Source: Nannobrachium achirus
Lineage: Eukaryota > Chordata > Actinopteri > Myctophiformes > Myctophidae
Assembly (NCBI GenBank): GCA_963921795.1
Contig: OY997654.1
Coordinates: 1,860,367-1,924,366 of the forward strand
Direction: 5' to 3'
Length of the DNA stretch: 64,000 bases
The notes beneath the pieces were generated by a model that did no database searches, was not told the origin of the DNA, and saw only the letters and a list, made by a program, of their open reading frames with translations. Both the position numbers and the translations under genes were made by a program. Of this stretch, positions 11,473 through 23,776 are shown one piece after another. Each line of letters opens with the position of its first letter. Positions within the stretch are counted from its first letter, which is position 1.

Positions 11473-12090
11473 TAGGGATGGGACGATTTGAAAATGTCAC
11501 GATGATTGTGACAAAAGAAATCGCGATTTACCATATTATCGCGATAATCAAAATCCATTATTCTGGGGCGGAACATTTGCCCCAAAATAGCAGATCGGCT
11601 ATTTTTGGGCAAAGACATTTGATAGAGAGTGAAAAAAAAGACTCTATCAAGTACGAGGTCTTGGAGCAAAAAGGGCGTAAGTGACATTCTCAAATATTTC
11701 ACAGGACAGCTTTCCATTGATTGTAATACTTTACGGTAATTAAAAACATTAAAAAAGTATTTTTAAATATATTCATTGAAGCCTAATCTGTATTAAAGTA
11801 TAGATTGCTTAAACATATAGCTTTCAATTAAATAATTACAATCAATGGAAAGCTGTCCTGTAAAATATTTGAGAATGTCACTTACACCCTTTTTGCTCCA
11901 AGCCCTCAATATTATTATATTATTATTATAGAGGGTTTAAGTTGTAGAGGATATGCAGCTCGGCAAATAAAAGGTGAATTGATCCCAGTGCATGACGGAG
12001 GACGATATCACGATAAATTAAATCTCCACAATACGATTATCGTGTTTTTCATCACGATAAACGATAATATCGCTTATAGTCTCATCCCTA
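11473..12090. mobile_element. hAT-like element Z with exact 8-bp TSD
   Basis: Starts TAGGGATGGGACGAT and ends ATAGTCTCATCCCTA, flanked by CTTTCGAT at 11465-11472 and 12091-12098 (exact). Inside are a minimal module hairpin (about 11572-11620: TTTGCCCCAAAATAGCAG and its inverse almost without a centre) and a second inverted repeat with arms of about 80 bp (about 11651-11735 and 11833-11910, including ACAGCTTTCCATTGATTG). ATCG/CGAT-rich subterminal repeats lie near both ends. Confidence 0.88.
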
Positions 12091-12098
12091 CTTTCGAT

Positions 12099-12431
12099 AC
12101 TAACAGCATAAATACATAGTACAGTACATATCATATCATAGCATCTGCAGTCAAAAACTGGGGCAAAAGCAGAATGGCTTAACAGAGACAGACTGAATGA
12201 TTAATATAACATAGGCTACATACATTTTTCAAACCATATGTGAAGACCAATTTGCGTGGTGATGAAAAGCAATGAATATATTATTTTCTAAAAGTTATTG
12301 ATTGTGCGCAACGTTGTAATTGTCAATTAATCAAGTTTTCGGTATTACAATACAGTAATGAGAAAAGGATGTACAGTATATGACTAGAATAACGCAGGCC
12401 TCTAAACAAGTATGCGTGGGCCGTGGCATTA
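12099..12431. other. Single-copy AT-rich non-coding stretch
   Basis: No repeat, coding or RNA signal seen between elements Z and E1. Confidence 0.4.
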
Positions 12432-12439
12432 GTGGATAG

Positions 12440-13144
12440 CAGTGGTGTAGTAACTAAGTACATTCACTTAAGTACTGTACTTGAGTAAAATTTTGAGGTA
12501 TCTCAGAGGCTAATATTCTACTTTTACTCCACTACAATTATTTGAAAAATGTAGTTACTAGTTACTTTGCAGAAATTATAATATTATTATAAAACATACA
12601 TTAACCACTTTAGCCCTATTTGGCTATTTTATATGTAGGCTATTTGAACATTTGAGCTTGTAGATGTGCTATTTTCAAGCAATTTGTACTTCTACTTTTG
12701 GTACTTTAAAGGGGAAGACCACCCATTTTCAATATTGAACTATGTCATTAATATACCTTAGAGGAGTTGTGTGGAAATAGAAAAAAAAGTTCCCCCCCTT
12801 CTGTGTTGCCTAGAACTGGAGGATTGATTTTGGGGTTTGTATTGTAAAGTACAACTTGATGACATCACACTTTGTACTTTAAAATACAAACCCCAAAATC
12901 AATCCTCCAGTTCTAGGCAACACAGAAGGGGGGGAACTTTTTTTCTATTTCCACACAACTCCTCTAAGTTATATTAATGACATAGTTCAATATTGAAAAT
13001 GGGTGGTCTTCCCCTTTAAGTATATTTTGATACTGATACTTTTGTACTTTTACTACTGCTTTTGAACACTTTAACTTGTAACAGAGTATTTCCATGTTGC
13101 ATTATTGATACTTTTAAAACATTTGAGTACTTTTTCCACCACTC
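12440..13144 (+). mobile_element. hAT-like family E, copy 1, with a nested foldback
   Basis: Starts CAGTGGTGTAGTAACTAAG and ends ACTTTTTCCACCACTC, flanked by GTGGATAG at 12432-12439 and 13145-13152 (exact 8 bp). The AAGTACTTAAGTA-type subterminal sequence recurs in E2, E3 and E4. Only one arm of the hairpin module remains (GAGCTTGTAGATGTGCTATTTT, about 12652-12675). The foldback K1 is inserted in the right half. Confidence 0.88.
12710..13015. mobile_element. TTAA foldback family K, copy 1
   Basis: Flanked by TTAA at 12706-12709 and 13016-13019. The ends AGGGGAAGACCACCC and GGGTGGTCTTCCCCT open two arms of about 145 bp that pair almost perfectly around a short centre (CTTGATGACATCACAC). A purine-starting end next to TTAA resembles Kolobok-type MITEs; piggyBac-type is the alternative. 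A transcript across it would fold into a long near-perfect duplex. Confidence 0.85.
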
Positions 13145-13152
13145 GTGGATAG

Positions 13153-14097
13153 TGTGGCAACCTGCTAGCCGACATCATTATCTGGTTAACCAGTAAGGCG
13201 CCCTAAGGCCGAGAAGCGGCCCCTGCCTAAAGGGCGAGGGTGCGCCGAACATTCAATCAGTGCGTCCAACCGACAACGACAATATGGGCATAAAAGGGAC
13301 ACAGACAGACAGTCGGGTACAATTGGTACTCTGACAATGGGTACAGTGGGTATATTGCATAACCGGGTGGACCGGCATGTATCCAACATCGTTCCAGACT
13401 TTGTTCTCGGTGTGCACTCTCGCTATCAGCTGCACCTTCCGAATTCTGGAAATCCAAAACATCCACCTCTATATATCCCATTATTTAACCAAACAACATT
13501 GTCAACAAAATGCGAATATGTATTTTGGAAGAGTTATGCAAATTAACCAAGCTATTTGGATCTTTATTTTATTCTATGTATTCGATCTTTGTGGCTAATT
13601 GGCTAACCATCGAGCATAAAGCATCTATCCCTGTGGGGTAAATTGTGCATTTGGGCATGTTAACGGTCACTCGAAAAGAAAGTATCCAATAGCATTCACG
13701 AGTCTCTTGAAAGCCCACCTGCTGTTTCTTGCCCCCCGAAATTCTGCTGAGCTGGAAGATGTGTCTGCAGCAGCAAATTATTAAATGGTATTTCTCAATC
13801 CCGTGGGCTGTCAGCAGGCCCCGCAACAAATAGAGTTTCCCCAATATAATGATTACTGGAGGGAAAGCAAGAAAAGGAGTGATGTGAGCTAAATGGGGGA
13901 CCATACCGCAAACAAGGGGGCTAAACCGCCTGACAAATATTGCGTCGGTGAGTTATCCCCCGCTAATGTCAACCGAGCACCAATTTGACTGATAATCAAG
14001 GCCCGTTCTAACACAAACGTTACCCAGCGGAAAGGAATCATTTGTATGGGGAGACAGTAAGAGTTCAATAGACTTTCTGTCATCGACTCTAACGGCT
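13153..14097. other. Single-copy non-coding stretch; candidate conserved DNA
   Basis: No repeats shared within the window. About 13700-14090 is even in composition with no microsatellite, a profile I associate with conserved non-coding blocks. The reading frames here are short and lack splice-flanked structure. Confidence 0.35.
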
Positions 14098-14674
14098 GAT
14101 AACCCATTTAGGCCCTAGGATTATTGAATGCTTTAACCAGTGGAAAAATAGCAGATATACAAGCTCGCAGCGCGGCACCGAGTGCCGCGCTGCGAGCTTG
14201 TAGATCTGCTATTTTTGAAAAAGTCGTGAAAATGTGTGCAAATCTTTGAATATATGTGTTTTCAAAGCGAACGTTTGTAACTCAAATTTTGCTTCTGTGG
14301 GGGTCCCTGGAACTAAATGTTTTGAGATGGGGGGTCCGTGGCCAAATACATATAATTTTGGGGGTCCTTCACATGAAAAAGTTTGAGAACCAGTAGTCTC
14401 TCAAGTGAAAAGGACCTTTTCTTTGACGATGGCCGGCCAGATTGCTGACATAGAAACATAGGTTTTTCCAAAAACCTTAGAAGGATTCAAAAGACACTTC
14501 GGTTCAATCGGTTCAAAATTCTAACGTTCACGATTTTTCAAAAATAGCAGATCTACAAGCTCGCAGCGCGGCATCGGTGCCGCGCTGTGAGCTTGTATAT
14601 CTGCTATTTTTCAACAGTTAAAGCATGAAATAATGATACACAATAATTTGTGTACCCGTTCTGAATGGGATAAA
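14098..14674 (+). mobile_element. MITE family A, copy 2, with ATAA flanks
   Basis: Typical A structure: CCCATTTAGGC left end, hairpins at about 14143-14220 and 14537-14617, right end CCGTTCTGAATGGG. The 4-mer at both ends is ATAA rather than TTAA (GATAACCC...GGGATAA), a direct repeat that fits insertion at a non-canonical target. Confidence 0.82.
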
Positions 14675-15158
14675 ATGCACGAGGCAGCAGGGCGAGAGGG
14701 AGCCATTTGCCGAGTTGACAGATTCCATCATGGATGACTTTAGCGTACCTGAGTGCTTGCTGCTCTTTCGCTGCCTTTCCGCGTGCCCTCTGCGAGTGAG
14801 AGGAGGTGATGAATCAGTGCTTTATGGGCCTTCAAGATGCCAGAGAGGCCAATCTGTGCGAAGGGCTGTTAAAATCCAACATAACTTGACCAGGCCCTTT
14901 TAACAAGCTCTAAGGCGTAGTACACCCACGGAACAGACTGCACATTTGTATCTTTCTCTAACGGACTTGAGCCTGATAAGCTGCCTGCTGAATAACAAAC
15001 TTGGTTGCAGATGCAGCTTGAGCTTACAGTGTGGAGCAGATATTTCTCTCAATGATTGAGTTCATGCTCCGCCCTGGCTCTTTGCCATTGGTGCTTCCAC
15101 GTGGTGGATGAACAATCGCCTATGATCCCAGGTTCAATTACGGAGGGCTCAACCAATG
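14675..15158. other. Single-copy non-coding stretch; candidate conserved DNA
   Basis: No repeat or gene recognised. A 62-codon plus-strand frame begins at 14715, but no homology or splice context supports an exon. Confidence 0.35.
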
Positions 15159-15166
15159 TTCAGCTG

Positions 15167-15750
15167 TAGGGCTGGGAAATATGGACAATAGTTTGTACCC
15201 ATTATACCTCAAAATCGCTATTGTGACGATAATATTGCATTGTGATAATATATATTTTCTTTTACATTCTTCAAATGTTTCAAAAGAGACGATGCGATGT
15301 GTTGTGAGCTTCTGCTATTTTTCTTATTTTAGAAAGTTATTAAAACCAGGAAAGGACAACACTCATGCCGATAATAATCATATCCCAAATATCAGATATT
15401 ATCTACACCAGTGGTTCTCAACCTTTTCAGGCCGCGACACCCAAAATAATCATATTTTCACCGGGGACCCAAAAGTTGAGACATTACATTTTGTATAGCA
15501 CGGTTCTATTGTGAAAATAGCAGATCTACATGCTCACAATGCCTTGCGTTTGCGAGGCGTTGTGAGCATGTAGATCAGCTATTTTCACAATTTCTGTCTC
15601 TAATATTTTACACTTTGGCCAATGTTTAATTTAATGTTTAATGTTTCACATTAAGCTAATCATCTGGGAACCCCCCAAAAATAATATGGAGACCCCCCTG
15701 GGGGTCCCGACCCACAGGTTGAGAACCACTGATCTACACTATCAGCCCTA
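15167..15750. mobile_element. hAT-like element X containing C1
   Basis: Starts TAGGGCTGGGAAATATG and ends ATCAGCCCTA. Flanking 8-mers TTCAGCTG (15159-15166) and TTCAGCTA (15751-15758) match at seven of eight positions. Element C1 is inserted in its right part with its own exact duplication, so X is the older of the two. Confidence 0.82.
15409..15731 (+). mobile_element. hAT-like family C, copy 1, exact 8-bp TSD
   Basis: CAGTGGTTCTCAACCTTTTC at the left and GGTTGAGAACCACTG at the right, flanked by ATCTACAC at 15401-15408 and 15732-15739. The central hairpin (about 15505-15594) has stem TTGTGAAAATAGCAGATC, then ACATGCTCACAATGCC, a CTTGCGTTTGCGAG centre and the return strand. The stem extends outward to TTGTG on both sides. 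Confidence 0.9.
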
Positions 15751-15758
15751 TTCAGCTA

Positions 15759-16177
15759 TAGTTGGCTGTTTGCTTTATTATAGTGTCCTTGTCCTGAATA
15801 CTACTTTTTAATATAAAGCCAAGTAAAACAAATAACAAATAAAACAATTTTATAATAAGAAGATAAATAAATAAAGAAGACATAATCAAATTACACATCT
15901 TTATCCCTGGTTTCTATTACACGGACTAGGACAGGATCAACATAATGTGCCACCTTATTGTTTTTCTATTATCTGCAGCTGATGAGCTGATCCCTTTGAT
16001 GCTGCGTCCCTTTCATCATTAAAATCCCCCAAAGCGCCGCAGGCAAACATAAAAATGCACGCACACATCAAAAAGTTGGGAATATTAAAAATAAGGACAC
16101 AATAAGAGTTCAACAAGGAATGTGTCTAACACACAGAACCAAGCATTATACATCTAGCAAGTTGCTAAGCTAACACA
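15759..16177. other. Single-copy AT-rich non-coding stretch
   Basis: A/T-rich with AAATAA repeats around 15830-15880. No recognised element. Confidence 0.4.
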
Positions 16178-16450
16178 ACGTCGTTGTCGGGTGGAAACCT
16201 TGACCAAAAAAAAAAAAAAAAAAAAACGTTTGTTTTGTATTTATCATTTTAAAAATGATATTTAAACCAGTGAAAACAGACGATCTACAAGCACACAACG
16301 CCTCGCGGTGCGAGGCGTTGTGTGCTTGTAGATCGGCTGTTTTCACTACTTTTGTGCGACGGCCTTGTGTGATGAAGCAGGGCTTCGCGAAAAAAAAATT
16401 ACAAATTTGAAACTTAGGAGATACAAGGTTTCTGCCCGACAGTGACGATA
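16178..16450 (-). mobile_element. MITE family B, copy 3
   Basis: Inverted orientation: starts CGTCGTTGTCGGGTGGAAAC and ends CTGCCCGACAGTGACGATA. A 23-base A run (about 16204-16226) interrupts the left part. The hairpin at about 16272-16350 is complete, with arms GAAAACAGACGATCTACAAG and the inverse and a CGCCTCGCGGTGCGAGGCG centre. Confidence 0.82.
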
Positions 16451-17537
16451 AAAAAGCATTATAATTATTATTCCGTTTTTGTTTAGGAATTTGTGAATAT
16501 AATGCGTAACCCTGTACTATCTGGCAGCAGTAGAATTGTATCAAACGCTAGCAGGTGTTTTGGCAAAGTTTCATTGACTGTGACATACGACAAAAACAAC
16601 ATACCGGTATTCACAATTCACAACAATTGAATGGACGATAACATTCGAGGAAGCATAAGGCTTTAGGTGTTGCAAAATGCAACACAAAAAGTTTCATTTT
16701 CCTCTACCGTGAAACACTAGAAATCTAGGTATTTCACATGAGTAGTTTCAAAGGTATGATTGATTGCAATATTTCCTGTAGGATCTACAAAAACAATATG
16801 AGCGATGTCTGTGATTGATTGCAGTTCAGATTGCAAGGTTCATCCCCAAGAAACAAAACCAGACAATGCACTCCCAACTTTCATGAAAAGCCCTATCTGT
16901 TTAGCATCAGTGCTCTAGACATCATCATCATTTGCAGGCACGTTCACATGAAGGCTATTTTGGAAAGGATTTTTGGAACATTACTTTTTTACTCACCAGA
17001 GTTAAAACATGAGAGTAAAACCTTCAACATTAACTCAGCGGGTGCCCACACGTCAAACTCTTTGATGTCGCTGGAGGCCCACGCCGCGTTTGCCGCATTT
17101 ACTGTATTTACAGTAACAACTTTAAATCTCACCGTGAGGTCGGGGCTACACCGGGATGGCCCATTCACCGCGGGTTGCTTCGAATGGACGCTGAGAGCAT
17201 CGCGCGGCCATTTTTCTCCATATACTCCAATGCATTTCCCCATCTTTAACGCCCTTTATCTCTGATGTTTTTTTTATGGCTAAAACTGTGGCAGACTGTG
17301 GCAAAATGACCAACTTCTATGATCAACACTGGCCCATACAGTATGTTACACAACAACATCCTGTCTGCGGTCATGTGACCAAGTGACGTCATGACGCATG
17401 CATTGACGCAGCAGGGCCGTGTGCAATACAATGGTGGCTGGTCTGGGCATCCAGAGGGGATAACTCTGGCTCCATCTAGGGGCAGCCAATGTGTTAACAA
17501 GGGGAGGCCGAAACAATTTAGGCACCAAGCACTACGT
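16451..17537. other. Single-copy non-coding stretch
   Basis: It contains the 148-codon frame at 16819-17265, whose translation shows no domain, signal peptide or membrane pattern. Overlapping frames on the other strand are equally long, so I read it as chance. No repeats recognised. Confidence 0.4.
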
Positions 17538-18125
17538 AAGGGATAAATACTGGCTCCGCGGGGGTTGTCCATATATATCCCGACGGACTGATAACTCCCC
17601 GAGGCGCTAGCCGAGGGGAGTTATTTCACATTTTCACGTTATATATGGACAACCCCCAAGGAGCCAGTATTTATCCCGTTTATTACCAGGCTACTAAATA
17701 AAATTAATAATTTGACTCAAAACTAAAAAACAAAACAAAGTATTTCCTTGTTTACTTACAGATGGCTGGAAGAGTGCCACAAGTGTTGCGCTGGGCGTCC
17801 TCCCAGCGCAACACGGTCGCCTTGGAAAACAAGGAAGTTTTCTGATACTACGTTGTCTATTTCTCGCTTAAAATATTTTTAAAAACATTCTTGAGATCAA
17901 CGTTTAGTTCTAAATGTCGCTGTGTGCTTGTTTACATGGCTGACATGTTGGATACAGCACTAAATGCATGCAGTGCAGCTTGACTGCAGCAGGTGCTCTG
18001 AGTCTTTGATTAGGCAGCGGTCTGTTATAGAGCGGAACGGTCTGTTATCCACAAATAACAGACCGCTGATTTCAGCAACTGACCAATCAGAATCAAGCAT
18101 TCAAAAAGCCGGGTAATTAAAGCTA
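17538..18125. repeat. Cluster of inverted repeats, probable MITE
   Basis: GGGATAAATACTGGCTCC at 17540 pairs with GGAGCCAGTATTTATCCC ending 17678, with a second palindrome AACTCCCC...GGGGAGTT inside. Further right lie GTTGCGCTGG...CCAGCGCAAC (17786-17813) and paired GCGGTCTGTTAT/ATAACAGACCGC. The order resembles a decayed foldback transposon, but only one copy is present and its outer ends are uncertain. Confidence 0.5.
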
Positions 18126-18360
18126 ATAATACAGTACAGACAGGTAGTCAGAATGCAAACGGCCACACCGCTACTCCAATTATGTCTCACGTTCTAATTT
18201 TAGGCTGTAGCTAATGAACCACGGACACGTTTTGGATGTCTTGCATGTACAGGTGCAAGGAAGTAAATCAGACTTTGCACAAAGTTGTAATGCAAAGCAT
18301 GCAGAGTTATCAGTCAGTGGGGAAATAAAAGTCAGATAGGCTGATACAGCTGATAGTTAA

Positions 18361-18888
18361 TTGCGACCAAAGGTCGCAGTATACCATGAGAAATGTCGTA
18401 GCTTGTCTCCGTCTGTGTCAGTCAGTCAGTACACATTTTTACAGGCCATGGTCTATGGGTTTGTCGCTCTGACATCATGCTCTGATGTCACTGTTCATGG
18501 GAACCACTCTTAACAGAATGGGTTTGCCGCTCTGACGTCACGCTCATGGCTTGATGTCCCTTTTATGCCCATATATGTTATGCCCATAAATTGTATAGTC
18601 GACAATGTGATGTCCGAAAATGCCCATATATGGGCACTCCCAGATCACACTTGCAAATGAATTACTTCCTTGTCCGTTTTATGCACATATATGGAGATCC
18701 TTGTCCCGATGTCATCAATATCAAGTGCATATCTGGGAATGCCCATATTTGGTAATGCCCATATATGGGCATGTTCTGACATCACAAAATTGTTGACTAT
18801 CATGCAGGAATCTCCATAATGGGTAACTGGTCCGATATACATATATCACTGGCCCGAGGTCGCATGTCGCCCTGATGCGTCTTACAAG
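18361..18888 (+). mobile_element. Helitron/Helentron-like family G, copy 3
   Basis: Starts with the palindrome TTGCGACCAAAGGTCGCAG followed by TATACCATGAG and ends GCGTCTTACAAG before T. The interior is rich in ATGCCCATATATGG units in both orientations. It keeps the uninterrupted sequence (ATGTCATCAATATCAAGTGC) at the site where G4 carries element O. Confidence 0.55.
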
Positions 18889-19663
<775 letters not shown>

Positions 19664-20117
19664 TTCACCAGTGGCCTGGCAATCATAGGGAATAACACAG
19701 GTCCATGATTGCACGCTGCCCTTGAACAAATCTATTCCCAGTTGAGCTCAAAACAGCCCGAGGCCCTGTACACTGAACTCTGTATTTTTCCTGTATACAT
19801 TCTGCTATAGTTGGGCCACGAACCACGAGCAAACAGAGGAGGACTATTGGTGTTTATAGCATTGAGTTACAGGACGACAACCATAACAATATGCTCAGTA
19901 TACAGTTACAGATTGAAAACCGTAGTGGTTCAATAAACCAGCTACTCTAGCAGCACGCTACACCACACTACACGAAATCTGGGGAACCGTTGTAGATTTT
20001 GAAAATATTTATTTGTAATTGCTTTAAAATTAAATTAACTACTATTCATTTGTCCCTTGTAATATAGTGTTCAAAACCATGGGTCTTCACCACATCTTTA
20101 AAGAGGTATTTTCAAGG
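19664..20117. other. Single-copy non-coding stretch
   Basis: No coding or repeat signal found between the GT tract and foldback K2. Confidence 0.4.
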
Positions 20118-20121
20118 TTAA

Positions 20122-20643
20122 AGGGATATTCCACTTTCAACAGGGAGCAGTGGTAGGGCCTCTCTCCACATACACACCCATTGTAACTTCAAACTCCATT
20201 TTAACCATGATAGATTCCATTGTTTTTTCTGGTGACTCATACTACCCTCCTAATATGTGAGCAGGCCGTGTTTTTTCGATAACTTTTTTCATTTATTTTT
20301 AATAATTATTTGTGAAAATGGAATAAATGAAATACAAAAAAAAATTATTAAAAATAAATGAAACATGTTATCGAAAAAGCACAGCCTGCTCACATATTAG
20401 GAGGGTAGTATGAGTCAACAGAAAAAATAATGGGTGTTTTTAATGAATCTATCATGGTTAAAATTAAGTTTGAAGTTACAATGGGTGTGTGTGGGGAGAG
20501 GCCCTGGGCCTGGAGGGCCTAGTAACATTTACATCAAATATCTAAATATTCAATCAAGCTAATTAAAAACTGTTCAGGGTATTCATAAAAGCCTGATTAG
20601 ATGATAACATTACCAAAAGTTTTTTTGAAAGTGAAATATCCCT
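20122..20643. mobile_element. TTAA foldback family K, copy 2
   Basis: Flanked by TTAA at 20118-20121 and 20644-20647. The ends AGGGATATTCCACTTTCA and TGAAAGTGAAATATCCCT are inverted. Inner arms of about 165 bp pair (GCCTCTCTCCACATACACACC with GTGTGTGGGGAGAGGC), separated by AT-rich sequence. About 90 bp near the right end (20521-20610) is unpaired. Confidence 0.82.
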
Positions 20644-20647
20644 TTAA

Positions 20648-21895
20648 GTCCTGTTTTCATTCACATATGAGCCTCTTTGGTGTTTTTTTTTTTTTTTTTC
20701 TTGAAGTGCTTTAGATCTTTGTCTTGTTAAATGTCACTGACAGGTTTGACGTGAAACCTTAAGTTAGCTGTATCTGGCCTGTCATCGTAAAAGCTTATAT
20801 TTCCTTCTCTGAGTTGAGGGGAAAGGAGGAAAAGTCTTACAGGAGACAAGGGTCTTTAACAAATATACAAATATGTAATGCCATTGTGGCTTATAAATAA
20901 TAAAAATAAAAATTAATCTGGCTCTTCATTTAAAGGTGTAGGCTATTCAGTGATAATGAAAGTGGCCGGGGGTCATCTTGTCCCTTAATGGCCTTACAGC
21001 GTGGAAATGTTTAATTTTTTTATAGATTTTTTTACACCATTATAATGTTCTCATTTTGATCATTAGACCCAATCACTGAATATCGGTAGGCCTACGTCTC
21101 CAGCCTTAGGATATGTATGATACTGATTTACCACGAGACTGTGACATTTTACGAGTTCAGTAGTTTACAATCTAGGCATTTAGCAGACGTTCTTAATTCA
21201 GAGCGACTGTGGTTCTCAAAACCTTTATTTTGACCATCATAACTAAACATCATAACATAACTACGCCCATACTCTACCCTGATTGGTCGAGGACTGGCTG
21301 GCCACCTCTGAAAACCAAATCTAGCTATGCTCGTAACACGGGCCATGGTGAAAGTCCTTATATGGTCAGCACACATTCTAGTGAGGAGAATGAATGGAAA
21401 ATGTACCAATTATATTGTTATTTGAATGAAATACAATCACTGAATATACCTTTAATGTGGCCTTTATGACGACATCATTGTATTCATTCACTCTATATCT
21501 CCAGTGTACTTCATTGCCCTGCAGTTCAAACTTACCGCATGCCTTTCGGCCAAAGATCTATGAGCGATTTAGCATTATTGAGATTATGCTTACCGAGGAA
21601 TCCATGTGCCCATGCAGAGTCAAAGTTCCCAGAATAATCCATCTAATGATGAATTGCCTCCAGTATTGCGGGGATGAACTTTTTTGGTTAGTGGATGGAC
21701 TTTTAAAGTGATGCATTGGCTACATTGGCTACTACATGCTGTGACCGCGTACGTTGCATGGATATTGATTGATGTAGCTGAGCACCGCGATCGCTGTCTT
21801 ACATGGCAGCAGACCAGCCTGGTAGAAATCCCGCGGATTTCTCTGTCTCAGGCTGGTTTAACTCATCAGCAGAATAGGATTCTCATGGGAGAGCA
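20648..21895. other. Single-copy non-coding stretch
   Basis: A T run lies at about 20682-20699. Several frames of 80-107 codons (21209-22007) overlap each other on both strands and lack any recognisable protein signature. No repeat family was matched. Confidence 0.4.
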
Positions 21896-22163
21896 TAGTC
21901 GTCGTTGTCAGGCGGAAACCTGGTATCTCCAAGTTTCAAAGGTGTATGTTCTTTCGCAAAGTAAAAGCCCTGCTTCATCGCACAAGGCCGTCGTCGCACA
22001 AAAGTAGTGAAAACAGCAGATCTACAAGCACACAACGCCTCGCACCGCGAGGCGTTGTGTGCTCGTAGATCGGCTGTTTTCACTAGTTTAAATCATTTTT
22101 AAAATGATAAATGCAAAATGGACGGTTTTGGACATACGAGGTTTTCAGCCGACAACGACGATA
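21896..22163 (+). mobile_element. MITE family B, copy 4
   Basis: Full-length copy from TAGTCGTCGTTGTCAGGCGG to CCGACAACGACGATA. The hairpin at about 22005-22085 is intact: GAAAACAGCAGATCTACAAG, then CACACAACGCCTCGCACC, then the return strand with GATCGGCTGTTTTCACTAG. Confidence 0.85.
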
Positions 22164-22186
22164 GGAGCATAGGAACTGGGGATGGT

Positions 22187-22220
22187 GGTGTGTGCGTGCG
22201 TGTGCACGAGCGCACGTGTA

Positions 22221-22294
<74 letters not shown>
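22187..22294. repeat. (GT)n microsatellite
   Basis: About 85 bp of pure GT preceded by an imperfect GTGC/GCAC portion, directly to the right of element B4. Confidence 0.95.
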
Positions 22295-22295
<1 letters not shown>

Positions 22296-22548
22296 TGGAT
22301 GGGGCAGGGGAGGTACAGTACATCAAGGGCGGGTTTGTGGAGACAGGTGACCCGTGACCTTTGCCACCCACTGTCTGACCTTGGAACAAGATTTCTGTCT
22401 CGGAGCCAGGGCTTAAGCCTTCCTTATTGGATCAATATGATGATGTATAGGTGGCTGGTGTAGGAAGCTGGGGGATAAGAAGACACCAAGAGACCTGGGG
22501 ACCTTGGGCAGCTCTTTTAAGATACTTTCTCTTTTCATGGTATTTTAT

Positions 22549-23776
22549 TTGCGACCGAAGGTCGCAGTTTACCATGAGAAATGTTGCAGCTTGTCTGCGT
22601 GTAGACGTGAAGCCCTTAAGCCGTGTGTGTACACATGTTTTACAATCTATGGGATGGTTCCCTTGACACATCACTGTGACATCACAGGTGATATCACAGG
22701 TGACATCACCTATGTAAAAGTCCATATGTGGGTATTCACCAGAATCCCTTTTATGCCCATATATGAAGATCCCTGATGTCATCGATATCACTGGCCAGAT
22801 GGCCAAGACATGCACCATATCTGTGTGGCTGTTACAGATAGGGATCTCCATGTATGGGCATAAACTATATTGTATGTTGTGATGTCATGGGAACCACTCT
22901 AACAGAATCCCTTTTATGCCCATATATGGAGATCCCTGATGTCATCAATATTAACACGTTGCAAGCCGCGGCAGAACCCTCTGAACAGAGGTAGCGCCGA
23001 AGAAATAAGCCATTTATTTACAAACATGTTTTAAAAAAACAAAGCCCACATGATAACAACACGTACTGGAGTGCTCGACACAGCGTACATATTCATCCTG
23101 CAGAGGTCGGCGATCTTACTTTGGCGAGGCGGAGGGGAGATCAATTCCATTCGTTTACGTGCGGCGAAGCAGGGAAAGGAGCGATAGAGAAGCGGCGCCC
23201 GAACGTGATTGAAACCGCGATCCACGAACAGAGACAAAGACCAGCCATCTTGTTTGAGCTTCTTGCTGAGTTTCAACACTGGGGAGAGGATGAGGCTCCT
23301 CCTGGCCAGCCATCCATCCAGAATGTGAGTCAACGGCGTGGCCTGCTGGATATTAGGAGTATCACACCCAGCACCAGAAAATGACTGTCAGAGCATATTA
23401 ACCCTTTCAGATCGCTCCAAAAAGACACAGAGAAGAATTTCCGATGATTTTTTTTTTTTTATTATAATTTATATCAAAAGTCCGGGAATAGACGGCGTGG
23501 CTGATGGGACCCAGTAGGAAGTCCGAGGGAGTACGGCCAGGCTTAGAAGGTGTTAAGCCCATATCTAACAGGACTTCATATGGGAATGGCCATATATGGA
23601 GGAAGACAGCCCATATCTGTGCGGCTGGTTCAGATAGCGATCTGTATGGGTATAAAAGGGTACTATATACAGTACATAGATCTCCATATATGGGTAACTG
23701 ATATACATCACTGGCCAGATGGCAAAGAATTGCCCTTTAGGGCGAGGTCGCATGTCGCCCTGAGGCGTCTTACTAG
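22549..23776 (+). mobile_element. Helitron/Helentron-like family G, copy 4, split by element O
   Basis: Starts TTGCGACCGAAGGTCGCAG and ends CGCCCTGAGGCG, a short stem-loop, followed by TCTTACTAG and then T. A hairpin plus CTAG about 10 bases downstream is the classic Helitron 3' end. The interior has ATGCCCATATATGG units as in G3 and G5. Element O (22955-23552) sits in the middle. Confidence 0.6.
22955..23552. mobile_element. TTAA-type element O (piggyBac-like), nested in G4
   Basis: TTAA at 22951-22954 and 23553-23556. The ends CACGTTGCAAGCC and GGCTTAGAAGGTG are inverted repeats. G5 preserves the empty site, reading CCAATATTAAGCCCATAT with a single TTAA. It holds an 87-codon plus frame and a 100-codon minus frame. 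Neither shows the acidic triad context or Cys-rich tail of a piggyBac transposase, so the element is probably non-autonomous. Confidence 0.82.

Noticed and set aside
16819..17265. 148-codon plus frame as a possible exon
   Set aside because: No recognisable domain, composition bias or splice context, and an overlapping minus-strand frame is also open.
22432..22851. 139-codon minus frame
   Set aside because: Lies in non-autonomous element G4 and its flank; not kept open in G3 or G5 and has no domain.
23031..23384. Frames inside element O as a piggyBac transposase remnant
   Set aside because: Short, on opposite strands, and without a catalytic Asp context or Cys-rich tail that I could recognise.
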